This document shows, one piece after another, positions 18,620 through 28,752 of a stretch of DNA of 64,000 bases. Both the position numbers and the translations under genes were made by a program. The stretch's first letter is position 1. Each line of letters begins with the position of its first letter. Location of the stretch: NCBI RefSeq assembly GCF_030758615.1, contig NZ_CP132381.1, forward strand, positions 186,001 through 250,000. The letters run 5' to 3'. Origin of the DNA: Gilliamella apis (GTDB taxonomy: Bacteria > Pseudomonadota > Gammaproteobacteria > Enterobacterales > Orbaceae). The notes under the pieces were generated by a model. It was not told the DNA's origin. It did no database searches and saw nothing but the letters and a program-made list of their open reading frames with translations.

Positions 18620-18721
18620 TCAATGCTCCTAATTCATGATTTATATACTTATATAAAGTTATTTATAGGAATATAAATATTATTTTATTTCCATTCAGCC
18701 ACAATGTGACTGGTAACATTT

Positions 18722-18764
18722 AGTATAGTTTATAAACTTTTTAAAAAAGTGAATTTAGATCACA
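18722..18764 (-). promoter_or_regulatory. Probable CRP-activated (class II) promoter of the dehydrogenase-PTS operon
   Basis: The minus strand has TGTGATCTA (18756-18764), an exact left half of a CRP site, then TTCAC with spacing one base longer than ideal. TATACT (18722-18727) is a good -10. The CRP site would be centred about 41 bp before the start site, the classic class II position, and no -35 is evident. The imperfect right half lowers confidence. Confidence 0.5.
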
Positions 18765-18913
18765 TATTTAATAAAAAATTATTTTCTATGATTGTTTGGT
18801 AGCAAATTGAATGAATAAGAAAGGTAGAATTGAAAAATAATTTATTGATTATATTATCGATTTTTATAATTATATAATCTAAACATGAAAATTTTTAACA
18901 AATTATTTAGATA

Positions 18914-18941
18914 TAAAAAAAGGGCATAATGCCCTTTTTCA
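18914..18941 (-). terminator. Intrinsic terminator of asnB
   Basis: AAAAAGGGCA and TGCCCTTTTT form a 10-bp stem around TAA, flanked on the minus-strand 3' side by more T. It lies less than 50 bp after the asnB stop. Confidence 0.85.
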
Positions 18942-18958
18942 GATTGAATTAGTTAATA

Positions 18959-20632
18959 TTACTTTTTATAAGCATCATTATGTACACCAACCGCTGCGCG
19001 GCCTGATGGATCATTTAGATTTTTAAATGACTCATCCCATTCGATCGCTTTAGCTGTTGAACAAGCCACCGTAGGACCACCAGGTACACAATGCGCAGCA
19101 CTTTCAACTGGGAATAATTCATCAAAAATTTCACGATACATATAAGCTTCTTTTGAAGTTGGCGTATTGTATGGGAAGCGGAATTTTGCATTTTCCAACT
19201 GTTGATCGGTAATTTTGCTTTCGGCAATCTCTTTTAAAGTATCGATCCAACTATAACCTACACCGTCAGAAAATTGCTCTTTTTGACGCCAAACCACTGA
19301 TGCTGGTAAATAAGATTCAAATGCTTCACGAACAATATGTTTTTCCATCTTACCGTTACTACCACACATTTTATCCTGTGGGTTAATGCGCATAGCAACA
19401 TCTAAGAATTTTTTATCTAAGAATGGTACCCGAGCTTCAACACCCCAAGCAGCCATTGCTTTATTAGCACGCGCACAGTCATACATATGCAGTGCCGCTA
19501 ATTTACGCACAGTTTCTTCATGGAATTCTTGAGCATTTGGCGCTTTATGGAAATATAGATAACCACCAAATACTTCATCAGCACCTTCACCTGATAGAAC
19601 CATTTTAATACCCATAGCTTTAATTTTTCTTGCCATTAAGTACATCGGTGTTGAGGCACGAATCGTTGTTACATCATAAGTTTCAATGTAATAAATTACA
19701 TCACGAATTGCATCAATCCCTTCTTGTATTGTGAAGTTAATTTCGTGATGAACAGTACCTAAATGATCGGCAACTGCTTGGGCAGCTTTAAGATCAGGTG
19801 CACCTTTTAAACCAACCGCAAACGAGTGTAATTGTGGCCACCATGCTTCTGATTTTTCATGATCCTCAACTCGACGCGCAGAAAACTTTTTAGTAATCGC
19901 TGAGATAACTGAAGAATCAAGTCCACCAGATAGTAAAACACCATAAGGAACATCAGACATAAGATGGCTTTTTACTGACTCTTCTAATGCGACACGAAGT
20001 TCATTGATATCTGTCTTATTATCTTTGACATTATCATATTCCATCCAATCTCGTTTGTAGTAGGTCTTAATTTCACCCTCGGTGCTAGAAAGATAACAAC
20101 CAGGAGGAAATGCTTCGATGGTTTTACAAACAGGTACTAAAGCTTTCATCTCAGAGGCAACATAAAATGTACCATTTTCATCATATCCCATATACATTGG
20201 AATAATACCAATATGATCGCGACCAATAAAATAGGTACCTTTGTTGATGTCATAAAGAATAAAAGCAAACATACCTTGTAGTTCATCAAGACAGTGAATA
20301 CCTTTTTCTTGATATAAGGCTAGGATAACTTCACAGTCAGATCCTGTCTGAAATTCATAACGATCTTTGTACTGATTTCGGAGTTCTTGATGATTATAAA
20401 TTTCGCCATTTACCGCTAAAACTAGGGTTTTGTCTTTATTATAAAGCGGTTGAGATCCTGTATTAACATCTACAATTGATAAACGTTCATGAGCTAAAAT
20501 AGCTTTATCAGAAGCAAAAATACCAGACCAGTCAGGTCCACGATGACGTTGTAGACTTGATAGTTCTAACGCTTTTGTTCGTAGTTGTTCTGGATCTGAT
20601 TTAATATCAAGAATACCTAAAATCGAACACAT
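18959..20632 (-). CDS. asnB: Asparagine synthetase B (glutamine-hydrolysing)
   Basis: This 557-residue enzyme makes asparagine from aspartate, glutamine and ATP. The N-terminal glutaminase domain starts MCSILG, with Cys2 as nucleophile after removal of Met1. Other glutaminase motifs are RHRGPDWSG and AVNGEIYNH. The synthetase domain has the ATP pyrophosphatase loop SGGLDSS at 235-241 and GEGADEVFGGY. Length matches E. coli AsnB (about 554). ATGGAGAAAATCAATG gives a good ribosome-binding site. It stands alone with its own terminator. Confidence 0.98.
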   Translation of the reverse strand: MCSILGILDIKSDPEQLRTKALELSSLQRHRGPDWSGIFASDKAILAHERLSIVDVNTGSQPLYNKDKTLVLAVNGEIYNHQELRNQYKDRYEFQTGSDCEVILALYQEKGIHCLDELQGMFAFILYDINKGTYFIGRDHIGIIPMYMGYDENGTFYVASEMKALVPVCKTIEAFPPGCYLSSTEGEIKTYYKRDWMEYDNVKDNKTDINELRVALEESVKSHLMSDVPYGVLLSGGLDSSVISAITKKFSARRVEDHEKSEAWWPQLHSFAVGLKGAPDLKAAQAVADHLGTVHHEINFTIQEGIDAIRDVIYYIETYDVTTIRASTPMYLMARKIKAMGIKMVLSGEGADEVFGGYLYFHKAPNAQEFHEETVRKLAALHMYDCARANKAMAAWGVEARVPFLDKKFLDVAMRINPQDKMCGSNGKMEKHIVREAFESYLPASVVWRQKEQFSDGVGYSWIDTLKEIAESKITDQQLENAKFRFPYNTPTSKEAYMYREIFDELFPVESAAHCVPGGPTVACSTAKAIEWDESFKNLNDPSGRAAVGVHNDAYKK

Positions 20633-20796
20633 TGATTTTCTCCATTTAAAATCGCCAAAGCGATACTATTTACAAATAAAACTTATTTTAATTATCACTG
20701 CAAGTAAATCACAAAAATAACAGGATACACATTATTGGTAAACAATTAAAGTACAATATCATTATACTTTTTCTATTGTTGTAATAAAGTTTGCCA

Positions 20797-21141
20797 TTAT
20801 TTTTTTAACCACTGCCCTTGTTGTTTGATATATTGGCCTGCTGGTGTTTTTTCTTGTGCTTTACTACCTGCACGGCTCTGCACATCAGACAAAGGTACTT
20901 TAGTTTCTGCAGAGACTTTTTGATATTGCTGTTTACGAGCCTGATTAATTAATTTCGCAATTTCGCTAGCATTACCTTCATTTTTGACCACGCCTAGATA
21001 ACCATCAGCTTGTTCACCAACCAAACCATTAGCTTTGGCTTGACCTAATTCATTAATTGCCTGATCTAAATTTAAAGCAAAAACTGGTAAAGCTAATATT
21101 ATTGATAATAATGCTATCGTTGCTTTTTTATAGATATTCAT
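20797..21141 (-). CDS. ydbL: YdbL-family periplasmic protein (DUF1318)
   Basis: This 114-residue protein has a cleavable signal peptide (about 1-22, ending VFA-L) and the DUF1318 region NLDQAINELGQAKANGLVGE with a conserved C-terminal GQYIKQQGQWLKK. In E. coli YdbL acts with YdbH and YnbE, which form a protein bridge between inner and outer membrane for phospholipid transport; YdbL is thought to modulate YnbE assembly. It is the last gene after ydbH and ynbE, separated from ynbE by about 140 bp. Confidence 0.9.
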   Translation of the reverse strand: MNIYKKATIALLSIILALPVFALNLDQAINELGQAKANGLVGEQADGYLGVVKNEGNASEIAKLINQARKQQYQKVSAETKVPLSDVQSRAGSKAQEKTPAGQYIKQQGQWLKK

Positions 21142-21282
21142 AATAACCCCCTTATTAAATACATCATATTAAATTGTATTAAATATGTGTAAAAATTATT
21201 AAAAAATCATCTTATGTTCCGCAAGAGTAATTTTTTAGATTCACGACATTATTAGTAAATAACGATCGATAATAATATTAAT

Positions 21283-21468
21283 TTAGTATAAACCTGATTT
21301 ATTGATAATGTTATCTAAGGCTTTATCAACTTTAATATTAATTTCATGATCAATCTTAACATTTAAATTGATATTAATTGGTTCATTTGGCGCTTGTACC
21401 TTAACCGTTGGTGTACAGCCAATTAATACTGCGCTACACACGATAATAGTAATCATATTTTTTAGCAT
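21283..21468 (-). CDS. ynbE: YnbE-family outer-membrane lipoprotein
   Basis: This 61-residue lipoprotein has signal sequence and lipobox LIGC with acylated Cys18. The mature part (VKVQAPNEPININLNVKIDH) alternates polar and hydrophobic residues and is strongly beta-prone, matching YnbE. In E. coli YnbE subunits stack and join YdbH to complete an intermembrane bridge. It lies 18 bp downstream of ydbH. Confidence 0.9.
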   Translation of the reverse strand: MLKNMITIIVCSAVLIGCTPTVKVQAPNEPININLNVKIDHEINIKVDKALDNIINKSGLY

Positions 21469-21486
21469 AATATAGCCTCTTATCTA

Positions 21487-23091
21487 TCAAGATTTCCCTC
21501 TCAAATACGCTTCAATACGTTTTCGTATGGGGTCGTTAATCTGATCGGAAAGTTGTAAACTTATCAACAATTTTGCAATATTTTCTTCAAGATTAATATT
21601 TAAATTTACTGCTTTACCATTTTCAACATCTCGGTTACTGCCTTGGATATTTAATCCTAACTTTGCAATCTCATTAGCATAATTAACCGTACCTGATAAT
21701 TTAGTATAATGAAAATTTTTAATAATATCAGTGAGAATTTTCATATTAGGATTGGCTTGTGCATAATTTTGCAATGCTGAATTTTCAAACCGCAAAAAGC
21801 CCTCATTGACCGTTACTAATTGACCATTTTTGATAATAACTTCGGTCAAAGCGGTGCCTTTTTTAGTAGAAGGCAATAAAGTAATCGGTAAAACACCATC
21901 AATCGCGCCTTCTCCAGCTAACCCCTCAGCAGGATATTTTGCAAAAATATCTTTAAGTTGTACCTTTTTTAACCTTAAATTAAATTTTTGGGGTAATTTT
22001 GCTAAATTCAATTGCCCTTTATCAAGAGAAACAGAACCAGAAAAAATAGCGGCTTGTGCTAATTGCCATTTTACAACTCCTTTATTTGGTGCAGCTAAAG
22101 ATGCTGAATAACTACCAGCTAATTTTACTTTTTCAAAAATAACACCAATATTCACTTGTTGAATGGTTAATGCTGAAGTTGTAACAGTAAATTGATTATT
22201 GTTGAATAAAAGATTTATATCCCCCAAAGCGGATTTAAATTCGCTTGCTTTATATATGCCGTCAAATTTATTAATTGTTAATGTTGATTTGACGTTAACT
22301 TGATTAGCTTTAAATGGAATAGACAATGCTGCATCAAGTGTTAATTTTCCGATTAATGGTTTAATAATTAAATCATCGGAAAAGTTCGCTTTTTCAATAT
22401 TAACTAGAGCGTTATCGGTACTTTTTAAAGTAAATAGCTTATCGGTTAAAACACCGCTGAATGGTAAAGTTAAACGACCTTTTTCAATACCAAAATACGA
22501 TAAAGATGTGATCAAAACACCATTTTCAATTTCAACTGATGAATTTGATTGGTTAAATGAGATATCAGCAGCAAGCGTTGCCGTATCCTGAGAATTACTG
22601 GCTAGATTGAGTTGCAAAGTATTTTGATTTTTAACCACTGCAACTTTCAGATTAAATAACTCACTATCTTGCTGGTGTAATATTAAATGTTCAATTTTAA
22701 TATTTGTTGGTAACCAGGCAATAATAGTCGAGATCAATGAAGGTTCAAAAGTAGATTGATCAAGTTGTTGTAATTGATCATCTGCAATTTTCGTTACTGC
22801 TTGTGCATTGGTAAAATCGGCTTTTTGCCAATAGATATCGATATTTTTAGCGCTCAGCTGTGACCATGATATTTTCACATCGCTGGCCGTTACTGATAAT
22901 TGTGATTGCTGAGCAATATTTAGTTCAGCAAAAGATAAACCATCCCAGCCGATGTTGATGCCTTGCCAGTCTATCGAAAGATTATATTCATCCTTAAGTG
23001 CTAACCAATAACGCCATCCAGATAAACTTGCTATGATTATAATCAATAATATAAGCGACGGAATCCAATAACGTTTCTTTAAGCGAGCCAT
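21487..23091 (-). CDS. ydbH: YdbH-family AsmA-like intermembrane bridge protein, short version
   Basis: This 534-residue protein has one N-terminal transmembrane helix (about 8-28) and then a long beta-rich periplasmic region typical of AsmA-like/YdbH proteins (repeated strand patterns, C-terminal YdbH-like segment with FLRFENSALQNYAQANP). In E. coli YdbH (about 880 residues as I recall) shares phospholipid transport between membranes with YhdP and TamB. The protein here is much shorter although the frame is uninterrupted and both ends look normal. Operon order ydbH-ynbE-ydbL is conserved. Confidence 0.85.
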   Translation of the reverse strand: MARLKKRYWIPSLILLIIIIASLSGWRYWLALKDEYNLSIDWQGINIGWDGLSFAELNIAQQSQLSVTASDVKISWSQLSAKNIDIYWQKADFTNAQAVTKIADDQLQQLDQSTFEPSLISTIIAWLPTNIKIEHLILHQQDSELFNLKVAVVKNQNTLQLNLASNSQDTATLAADISFNQSNSSVEIENGVLITSLSYFGIEKGRLTLPFSGVLTDKLFTLKSTDNALVNIEKANFSDDLIIKPLIGKLTLDAALSIPFKANQVNVKSTLTINKFDGIYKASEFKSALGDINLLFNNNQFTVTTSALTIQQVNIGVIFEKVKLAGSYSASLAAPNKGVVKWQLAQAAIFSGSVSLDKGQLNLAKLPQKFNLRLKKVQLKDIFAKYPAEGLAGEGAIDGVLPITLLPSTKKGTALTEVIIKNGQLVTVNEGFLRFENSALQNYAQANPNMKILTDIIKNFHYTKLSGTVNYANEIAKLGLNIQGSNRDVENGKAVNLNINLEENIAKLLISLQLSDQINDPIRKRIEAYLRGKS

Positions 23092-23149
23092 AATAAACTC
23101 TCAACAAGATAAAGTGAATCGCCGAGTTATTATCGGCGATTAAATGAGA

Positions 23150-24580
23150 TTACGCTTGAGTTTGTTCTCTGTTAGCAATATAAGCCAATGCTTTATCTAT
23201 TCTAGCTAAGGTGCGTTTTTTACCAACCGCATAAACAGTGGCATCAACTGAAGGTGATTGCCCAATTCCGGTTACAGCAACCCGAAGAGGCATACCAACT
23301 TTACCCATACCAACCTCAAGCTCAGCTGCTGTTGCTTCAATGGCATGGTGAATTTTATCGATTTGCCAATCAAAGTCAGAAATTGCTTCAATTTTAGCCT
23401 TAACCACTTCTAATGGCTCTTTGGCAACGGGGCGCAAATGCTTTTTAGCCGCATCAGCATCAAACTCAGCAAAATCTTGATAGCAATAGCTACTTGATTC
23501 AGCCATTTCTTTCAATGTTTTACAACGCTCACCAAATAATTTGACGATAGTAATCAAATCGGGGCCTTGATCTAAATCATAACCTTGTTGATTCATATGC
23601 CAAACTAAATGCTGTGCAACATAATCAGCGTCTAAATGATTAATATAATGATGATTTAACCAAAGTAGTTTTTCAGTATTAAATGCACTGGCCGACTTAC
23701 TGACTGCATCTAAAGAAAAGTAACTCACCATTTCAGGCACCGAGAATATTTCTTGATCACCATGAGACCAACCAAGCCTAACTAGATAATTTAATAGTGC
23801 TTCAGGCAAATAACCATCATCACGATATTGCATAACACTTACCGCACCATGACGTTTCGAGAGTTTTTGCCCATCATCACCTAAAATCATCGATACATGA
23901 CCATATTCAGGTAATGGTGCACCAAGCGCTTTAAGAATATTAATTTGTCGAGGGGTATTATTAATGTGATCTTCACCACGAATAACATGAGTAATTTCCA
24001 TATCCCAATCGTCTACCACGACACAAAAATTGTAAGTTGGTGATCCATCAGTACGACGAATTATGAGATCATCAAGCTCTTTATTGGCAATTTCAATTGG
24101 TCCTCGAATTAAATCGTTGAAAACAACTACTCCATCAGTAGGATTAGCAAAGCGAACAACATGCGGTTCGTCATGATTATGCTGTTTTTGTACGTTATCA
24201 CAACGGCAATGACCATCATAACGAGCTTTTTCACCATTCGCCATTTGCTGTTCACGTAATTTTTCTAATCGCTCTTTCGAACAATAACAACGATAAGCAG
24301 TACCATTAGCTAACATTTCGTCAATCACTTGATTGTAACGATCAAAGCGTTTAGTTTGAAAATATGGGCCTTCATCCCATGATAATTTTAACCAATTCAT
24401 ACCTTCCATAATCGCTTCAATCGCTTCTGGCGTTGAACGCTCAAGATCGGTATCTTCAATACGTAATACGAAAGCACCTTGCGCATGGCGAGTATATAGC
24501 CAAGAATAAAGTGCTGTACGAGCACCACCCACATGTAAGTAACCGGTAGGGCTTGGTGCAAAACGGGTTTTAATTTTCAT
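23150..24580 (-). CDS. gltX: Glutamyl-tRNA synthetase
   Basis: This 476-residue class I aminoacyl-tRNA synthetase charges tRNA-Glu. The HIGH-type motif lies in [16 protein letters not shown] (residues 7-22) and the KMSKS-type loop in [11 protein letters not shown]. The Cys-rich insertion around YCSKERLE...HCRCDN is the zinc-binding region of gammaproteobacterial GltX. Length matches E. coli (471). A probable promoter upstream on the minus strand is TTGCCG-N16-TAGAAT near 24713-24740. Confidence 0.98.
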   Translation of the reverse strand: MKIKTRFAPSPTGYLHVGGARTALYSWLYTRHAQGAFVLRIEDTDLERSTPEAIEAIMEGMNWLKLSWDEGPYFQTKRFDRYNQVIDEMLANGTAYRCYCSKERLEKLREQQMANGEKARYDGHCRCDNVQKQHNHDEPHVVRFANPTDGVVVFNDLIRGPIEIANKELDDLIIRRTDGSPTYNFCVVVDDWDMEITHVIRGEDHINNTPRQINILKALGAPLPEYGHVSMILGDDGQKLSKRHGAVSVMQYRDDGYLPEALLNYLVRLGWSHGDQEIFSVPEMVSYFSLDAVSKSASAFNTEKLLWLNHHYINHLDADYVAQHLVWHMNQQGYDLDQGPDLITIVKLFGERCKTLKEMAESSSYCYQDFAEFDADAAKKHLRPVAKEPLEVVKAKIEAISDFDWQIDKIHHAIEATAAELEVGMGKVGMPLRVAVTGIGQSPSVDATVYAVGKKRTLARIDKALAYIANREQTQA

Positions 24581-24852
24581 GAAATAATCCTATTAATAAC
24601 AAAAAAGAACACTCAAACGTCAATTCGTTGCTCGCGCTCTTCTTTATTTAAACTTTTCTCATAAGTGAGAAAAATAATAACAATTTGTAATAAATTCAAT
24701 TTAGTTGTTTATTCTAACACGCCAAAAGGTTTCGGCAAGCCATCGCTAACAGCATAAAATTAACAACTATTTTATAAAAGTATTGAGTAATTAACTACAT
24801 ATTTTAGTATAAAAATCAAACTATAACGTATAAGTTAATTTTAATAAAAAGA

Positions 24853-27627
24853 TCAATGCGCTTCATCCCAATTATTACCAATACCAACATCAACTTTTAA
24901 CGGTACTGAAAGTTGATAACAATTCTCCATAATTGATTTAATCAACGCACTATATTCACTCACCAACTCTTCTTTTACTTCAAACACCAGCTCATCGTGT
25001 ACTTGCATCACCATTCTGATATTACCTGTCGGTTGATTTTTTATCCACTCACTCATTTTAATCATAGCGGTTTTGATGATATCTGCTGCAGTACCTTGCA
25101 TTGGTGCATTAATTGCCGCACGTTCAGCGCCCCGTTTTTCAATACCATTGCCAGAAATGATTTTTGGTAAATATAATCGTCTTCCTGATAAAGTTTCCAC
25201 ATAGCCTTGTTGCGTTGCCAATTGGCGTGTTTCTTCCATATAAGCTTGTACACCAGGATAACGTTCAAAATAGCGATCAATATAGAATTGTGCTTCTTTA
25301 CGGGGAAGATTAATTTGTTTCGATAATCCAAATGCACTCATACCATAAATCAAACCAAAATTGACTGCTTTCGCACGTCGTCTCTCTTCGGCCGTAACAT
25401 CTGCCTCTGGTTTACTTAATACTTCACTCGCGGTAACCCTATGAATATCTTTATCATTAGCAAAAGCACTAAGCAGACTTTGATCTTGTGATAAATGCGC
25501 CATAATGCGCAACTCTATTTGCGAATAATCGGCTGAAATAATCTTATAACCTTGTGGTGCAATAAATGCTTGCCGAATTCTACGTCCTTCTTCATTACGT
25601 ACAGGGATATTTTGTAAATTCGGATCATTTGATGACAACCGCCCAGTTACCGTACCAATTTGATTGTAATTGGTATGAATTCGATGGTCTATTGGACTTA
25701 CCATCAACGGTAATTTATCAGTATAAGTGTTTTTCAGTTTTGCTAAGCTACGATAAAACAATATTTTACGCGGTAAAACATACTGCTCAGCAAGTTCACT
25801 CAATACATCTTCACTAGTTGATGGATCACCTTTTGGTGTCTTTTTTAAGACAGGTAATTGGTGTTTATCAAATAAAATAGCTTGAATCTGTTTTGGTGAA
25901 GAAGGATTAAATTTTTCACCTGCTAGGAAATGTAATTCGGCCTCTATTTCTAGCATTTTTTTATTTAATTCAATGGAATAATCATTTAACTGTCTAGCGT
26001 CAATTAACACCCCTGTCCTTTCCATATCGGCCAACACAATCGCCAACGGCATTTCAATATCGGTAAATAACTTACTGAGCTTTTGGTCTTTTTCCAGCTC
26101 AGGCCATAGTTTCTGATGAAGTTGCAAAGTAACATCCGCATCTTCAGCGGCATATTGCGTAGTTTTTTCAACTTCAATAGCATCGATAGTGACTTGTTTT
26201 TTATCAACCTTGGTTAAATCATTATAGGTAATAGTTTTTAGATGCAAATAACGATTCGCCATACTATCCATATCGTGTCGTTCAGTACTATTTAAGACAT
26301 ATGACTCCAGCATTGTATCATAAGCAATACCTTGCACATGGACACCATAATTAGCCAACACACTGTAATCAAATTTGGCATTTTGGGCGATTTTCTTAAT
26401 TGCTGGGTTTTCTAATATTGGTTTTAATTTAGTTAATACATCATCTAATGGTAATTGATCTGGCACACCTAGATATTGGTGATTAATTGGAATATAAGCA
26501 GCTTGATAAGGTGCCACACTTAGTGATATTCCAACCAATTTAGCATGAATATGATCAACATTATCCGTTTCTGTATCAAAGGCAAACTGCTGACAGTTAG
26601 CTAATTTACTGACCCAATCATCTAATTGCTCATAGGTCAATATGCATTGGTAATCTGTATCTATCTTATCTTTAACGGTATCGCTTTCCTGCGAGAATAA
26701 CGACATATTATCAATATCAGTAGCCGTTAGTTTTTGTTGTTTTAAAAAATTACCCGCTATTAATTCTTTTTGCCAACGATGAAAACCATAATAGGAAAAT
26801 AATTCGACTAATTTATTTACATTAAGATCTGTAACAAGTAGTTGTTCATTCGTAAAATCTAATGCCACATCGGTTTTAATGGTAGCTAATAGATAAGAAA
26901 GCTCAGCATCCTTTTGATTGTCTATTAATTTTTGCTTTAATGATTTAGCGCCTCGAATCGATAATTTCTCAATATCGTCTAAATGGTTATAAATATCTTT
27001 TACACTATCAAAAGCAGTTAATAAAGCCTGTGCTGTTTTTTCGCCAATTCCTGCTACCCCAGGGATATTATCGGAATTGTCACCTCTTAATGCTAAATAA
27101 TCTATAATTTTTTCTGGTGGCACACCAAATTTATCCACAACACCTTGCGGATCAAGTGCGGTATTATTCATGGTATTAATCAGTGTAACTTTATCGCTGA
27201 CTAATTGCGCCATATCTTTATCCCCAGTACTAATGAGTACTTGAAGATTTTCTTTTTCTGCTTGTTTGGCTAAAGTCCCGATCACATCATCAGCTTCAAC
27301 ACCTTCAACGCAAAGTAATGGTAAACCCATCGCTTTTAAAATGGTGTGAATGGGTTCAATTTGTGGTCGTAAATTTTCCGGCATCTCTTCACGAGTTGCT
27401 TTATATTCACTATAAATTTCATTACGAAATGATCCACCTTTAGCATCAAAAACTACCGCTATATGGGTAGGATTATATTGATTCATCAAGCTACGAATCA
27501 TATTAATAACACCAAATATAGCCCCAGTTGGTTCACCATTGGCATTGGTTAAAGGCGGACAAGCAAAAAAAGCCCGATAAAGATAAGAAGATCCATCAAT
27601 TAAAATAATTGGCTCATTATTTGGCAT
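24853..27627 (-). CDS. polA: DNA polymerase I
   Basis: This protein of 924 residues repairs gaps and removes RNA primers. The 5'-nuclease domain covers about 1-290 (LIDGSSYLYRAFFA at the start, GDKDMAQLV inside). The 3'-5' exonuclease domain is intact, with DTETDN, the Asp of NAKFDYS and the Asp of AEDADVT in the positions of the E. coli metal ligands. The polymerase domain carries DYSQIELR and VHDELVFE. The open frame could start three bases earlier at a TTG, but the ATG at 27625-27627 is the more likely start. It stands alone, divergent from folE. Confidence 0.98.
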   Translation of the reverse strand: MPNNEPIILIDGSSYLYRAFFACPPLTNANGEPTGAIFGVINMIRSLMNQYNPTHIAVVFDAKGGSFRNEIYSEYKATREEMPENLRPQIEPIHTILKAMGLPLLCVEGVEADDVIGTLAKQAEKENLQVLISTGDKDMAQLVSDKVTLINTMNNTALDPQGVVDKFGVPPEKIIDYLALRGDNSDNIPGVAGIGEKTAQALLTAFDSVKDIYNHLDDIEKLSIRGAKSLKQKLIDNQKDAELSYLLATIKTDVALDFTNEQLLVTDLNVNKLVELFSYYGFHRWQKELIAGNFLKQQKLTATDIDNMSLFSQESDTVKDKIDTDYQCILTYEQLDDWVSKLANCQQFAFDTETDNVDHIHAKLVGISLSVAPYQAAYIPINHQYLGVPDQLPLDDVLTKLKPILENPAIKKIAQNAKFDYSVLANYGVHVQGIAYDTMLESYVLNSTERHDMDSMANRYLHLKTITYNDLTKVDKKQVTIDAIEVEKTTQYAAEDADVTLQLHQKLWPELEKDQKLSKLFTDIEMPLAIVLADMERTGVLIDARQLNDYSIELNKKMLEIEAELHFLAGEKFNPSSPKQIQAILFDKHQLPVLKKTPKGDPSTSEDVLSELAEQYVLPRKILFYRSLAKLKNTYTDKLPLMVSPIDHRIHTNYNQIGTVTGRLSSNDPNLQNIPVRNEEGRRIRQAFIAPQGYKIISADYSQIELRIMAHLSQDQSLLSAFANDKDIHRVTASEVLSKPEADVTAEERRRAKAVNFGLIYGMSAFGLSKQINLPRKEAQFYIDRYFERYPGVQAYMEETRQLATQQGYVETLSGRRLYLPKIISGNGIEKRGAERAAINAPMQGTAADIIKTAMIKMSEWIKNQPTGNIRMVMQVHDELVFEVKEELVSEYSALIKSIMENCYQLSVPLKVDVGIGNNWDEAH

Positions 27628-27831
27628 CAATAGTTACCCAAATGTTATTAGATTTAATAACTATAAGTATAACCTAATTAACAGTAATATTGTTGCTGAC
27701 TCCGATAATATAGTGTAAAAATAATCCAGATAATAACGAGCTTTTATCCAATCCAATGAATGAAAATTACTGTATATCACTATATGAGTAATATATAATG
27801 TGACATCTATTTTCGCCTGAGTACTAAATAA

Positions 27832-28491
27832 ATGACAGAATTAAGTCTTGCTGCGCAAAAAGTCAAAGAGGCATTAGCAGCTAAAAATCTTGAAACCCCA
27901 TCATGTCGTTTAGCTATGGAAAATAGCGAACGGAAAGCTAAAATCGAAGCGCATTTCCGAGAAATCATGAAACTCATGGAACTTGATTTGCATGATGATA
28001 GCCTCGCCGAAACGCCGCATCGAGTCGCAAAAATGTATGTTGATGAAATATTTTCCGGTCTTAATTATCATAATTTTCCGAAAATAACTCTTATTGAAAA
28101 TAAAATGCAGGTTGATGAAATGATCACTGTTCGTGATATTACTTTAACCAGTGTTTGTGAGCACCATTTTGTCACCATCGATGGTAAAGCAACCGTTTCT
28201 TATATCCCGAAAGATAAAGTGATCGGTCTATCAAAAATCAATCGAATTGTTCAGTTTTTTTCACAACGGCCACAAGTACAAGAAAGATTAACCCAACAAA
28301 TTTTGGTTGCATTGCAAACTCTACTTGGTACAGTTAATGTTGCAGTATCAATTGATGCAACACACTTTTGTGTAAAAGCCCGAGGCATTAAAGATTCAAA
28401 TAGTTTAACCACCACTACCGCGTTAGGTGGCGGATTTAAAACTAATCCAAGTACTCGACAAGAGTTTTTAAGAGCGTTAAAACACTATTAA
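27832..28491 (+). CDS. folE: GTP cyclohydrolase I
   Basis: This 219-residue enzyme converts GTP to dihydroneopterin triphosphate, the first step of folate synthesis. The signatures TSVCEHHFV (zinc Cys and catalytic His), [26 protein letters not shown] and the third zinc ligand region HFCVKARGI are present. Length matches E. coli FolE (222). No strong Shine-Dalgarno sequence precedes the ATG. It is a single-gene unit divergent from polA. Confidence 0.97.
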   Translation: MTELSLAAQKVKEALAAKNLETPSCRLAMENSERKAKIEAHFREIMKLMELDLHDDSLAETPHRVAKMYVDEIFSGLNYHNFPKITLIENKMQVDEMITVRDITLTSVCEHHFVTIDGKATVSYIPKDKVIGLSKINRIVQFFSQRPQVQERLTQQILVALQTLLGTVNVAVSIDATHFCVKARGIKDSNSLTTTTALGGGFKTNPSTRQEFLRALKHY

Positions 28492-28498
28492 TCAATAA

Positions 28499-28531
28499 AA
28501 TAATCCAATATAAAGTATATGTTGGATTATT
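28499..28531 (+). terminator. Possible terminator after folE
   Basis: AATAATCCAA and TTGGATTATT form a 10-bp stem 8 bp beyond the folE stop. It has few GC pairs and no long T-run. Confidence 0.5.
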
Positions 28532-28697
28532 TATCAGTAATCGACTAAAAACCAGTTATCGCTTATTTTATACTCACAACAGGAAAAATATAAACATGCC
28601 TGAGACTACCTCAAGCGTTTTTATATTAATCAATCACAATATTGCCGACACCACCATAAAAAGCCCAATTGTTATTGCGTGCATCTTCAAGAAAGAT

Positions 28698-28706
28698 TGG
28701 TATAAT
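28698..28706 (+). promoter_or_regulatory. Extended -10 promoter of the ribF-ileS operon
   Basis: TGGTATAAT is an exact extended -10 element, 47 bp upstream of the ribF start. No good -35 is at 17 bp, which extended -10 promoters do not need. Confidence 0.6.
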
Positions 28707-28752
28707 TGGCAGCTATTTTAGTGAAAACATAATAATTAACTAACACGCTTTA

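Larger units (their letters stand above)
18620..18958. other. Intergenic region with promoter of the dehydrogenase-PTS operon
   Basis: This 339-bp stretch carries no convincing gene. It contains the CRP-like site and -10 element listed separately, the asnB terminator at its right end, and otherwise very AT-rich sequence without clear structure. Confidence 0.7.

Noticed and set aside
18700..18720. Second CRP site (AATGTGACTGGTAACATTT) before the dehydrogenase gene
   Set aside because: Only the left half fits the consensus; the right half matches poorly.
24581..24852. Spot 42 (spf) small RNA downstream of polA
   Set aside because: The E. coli gene lies in the equivalent place, but neither its conserved 5' region nor its terminal GC-rich hairpin is visible here. 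Only a probable gltX promoter was seen.
28596..28721. 41-codon open frame upstream of ribF
   Set aside because: It has no good ribosome-binding site and no recognisable features, and it overlaps the extended -10 promoter of ribF.
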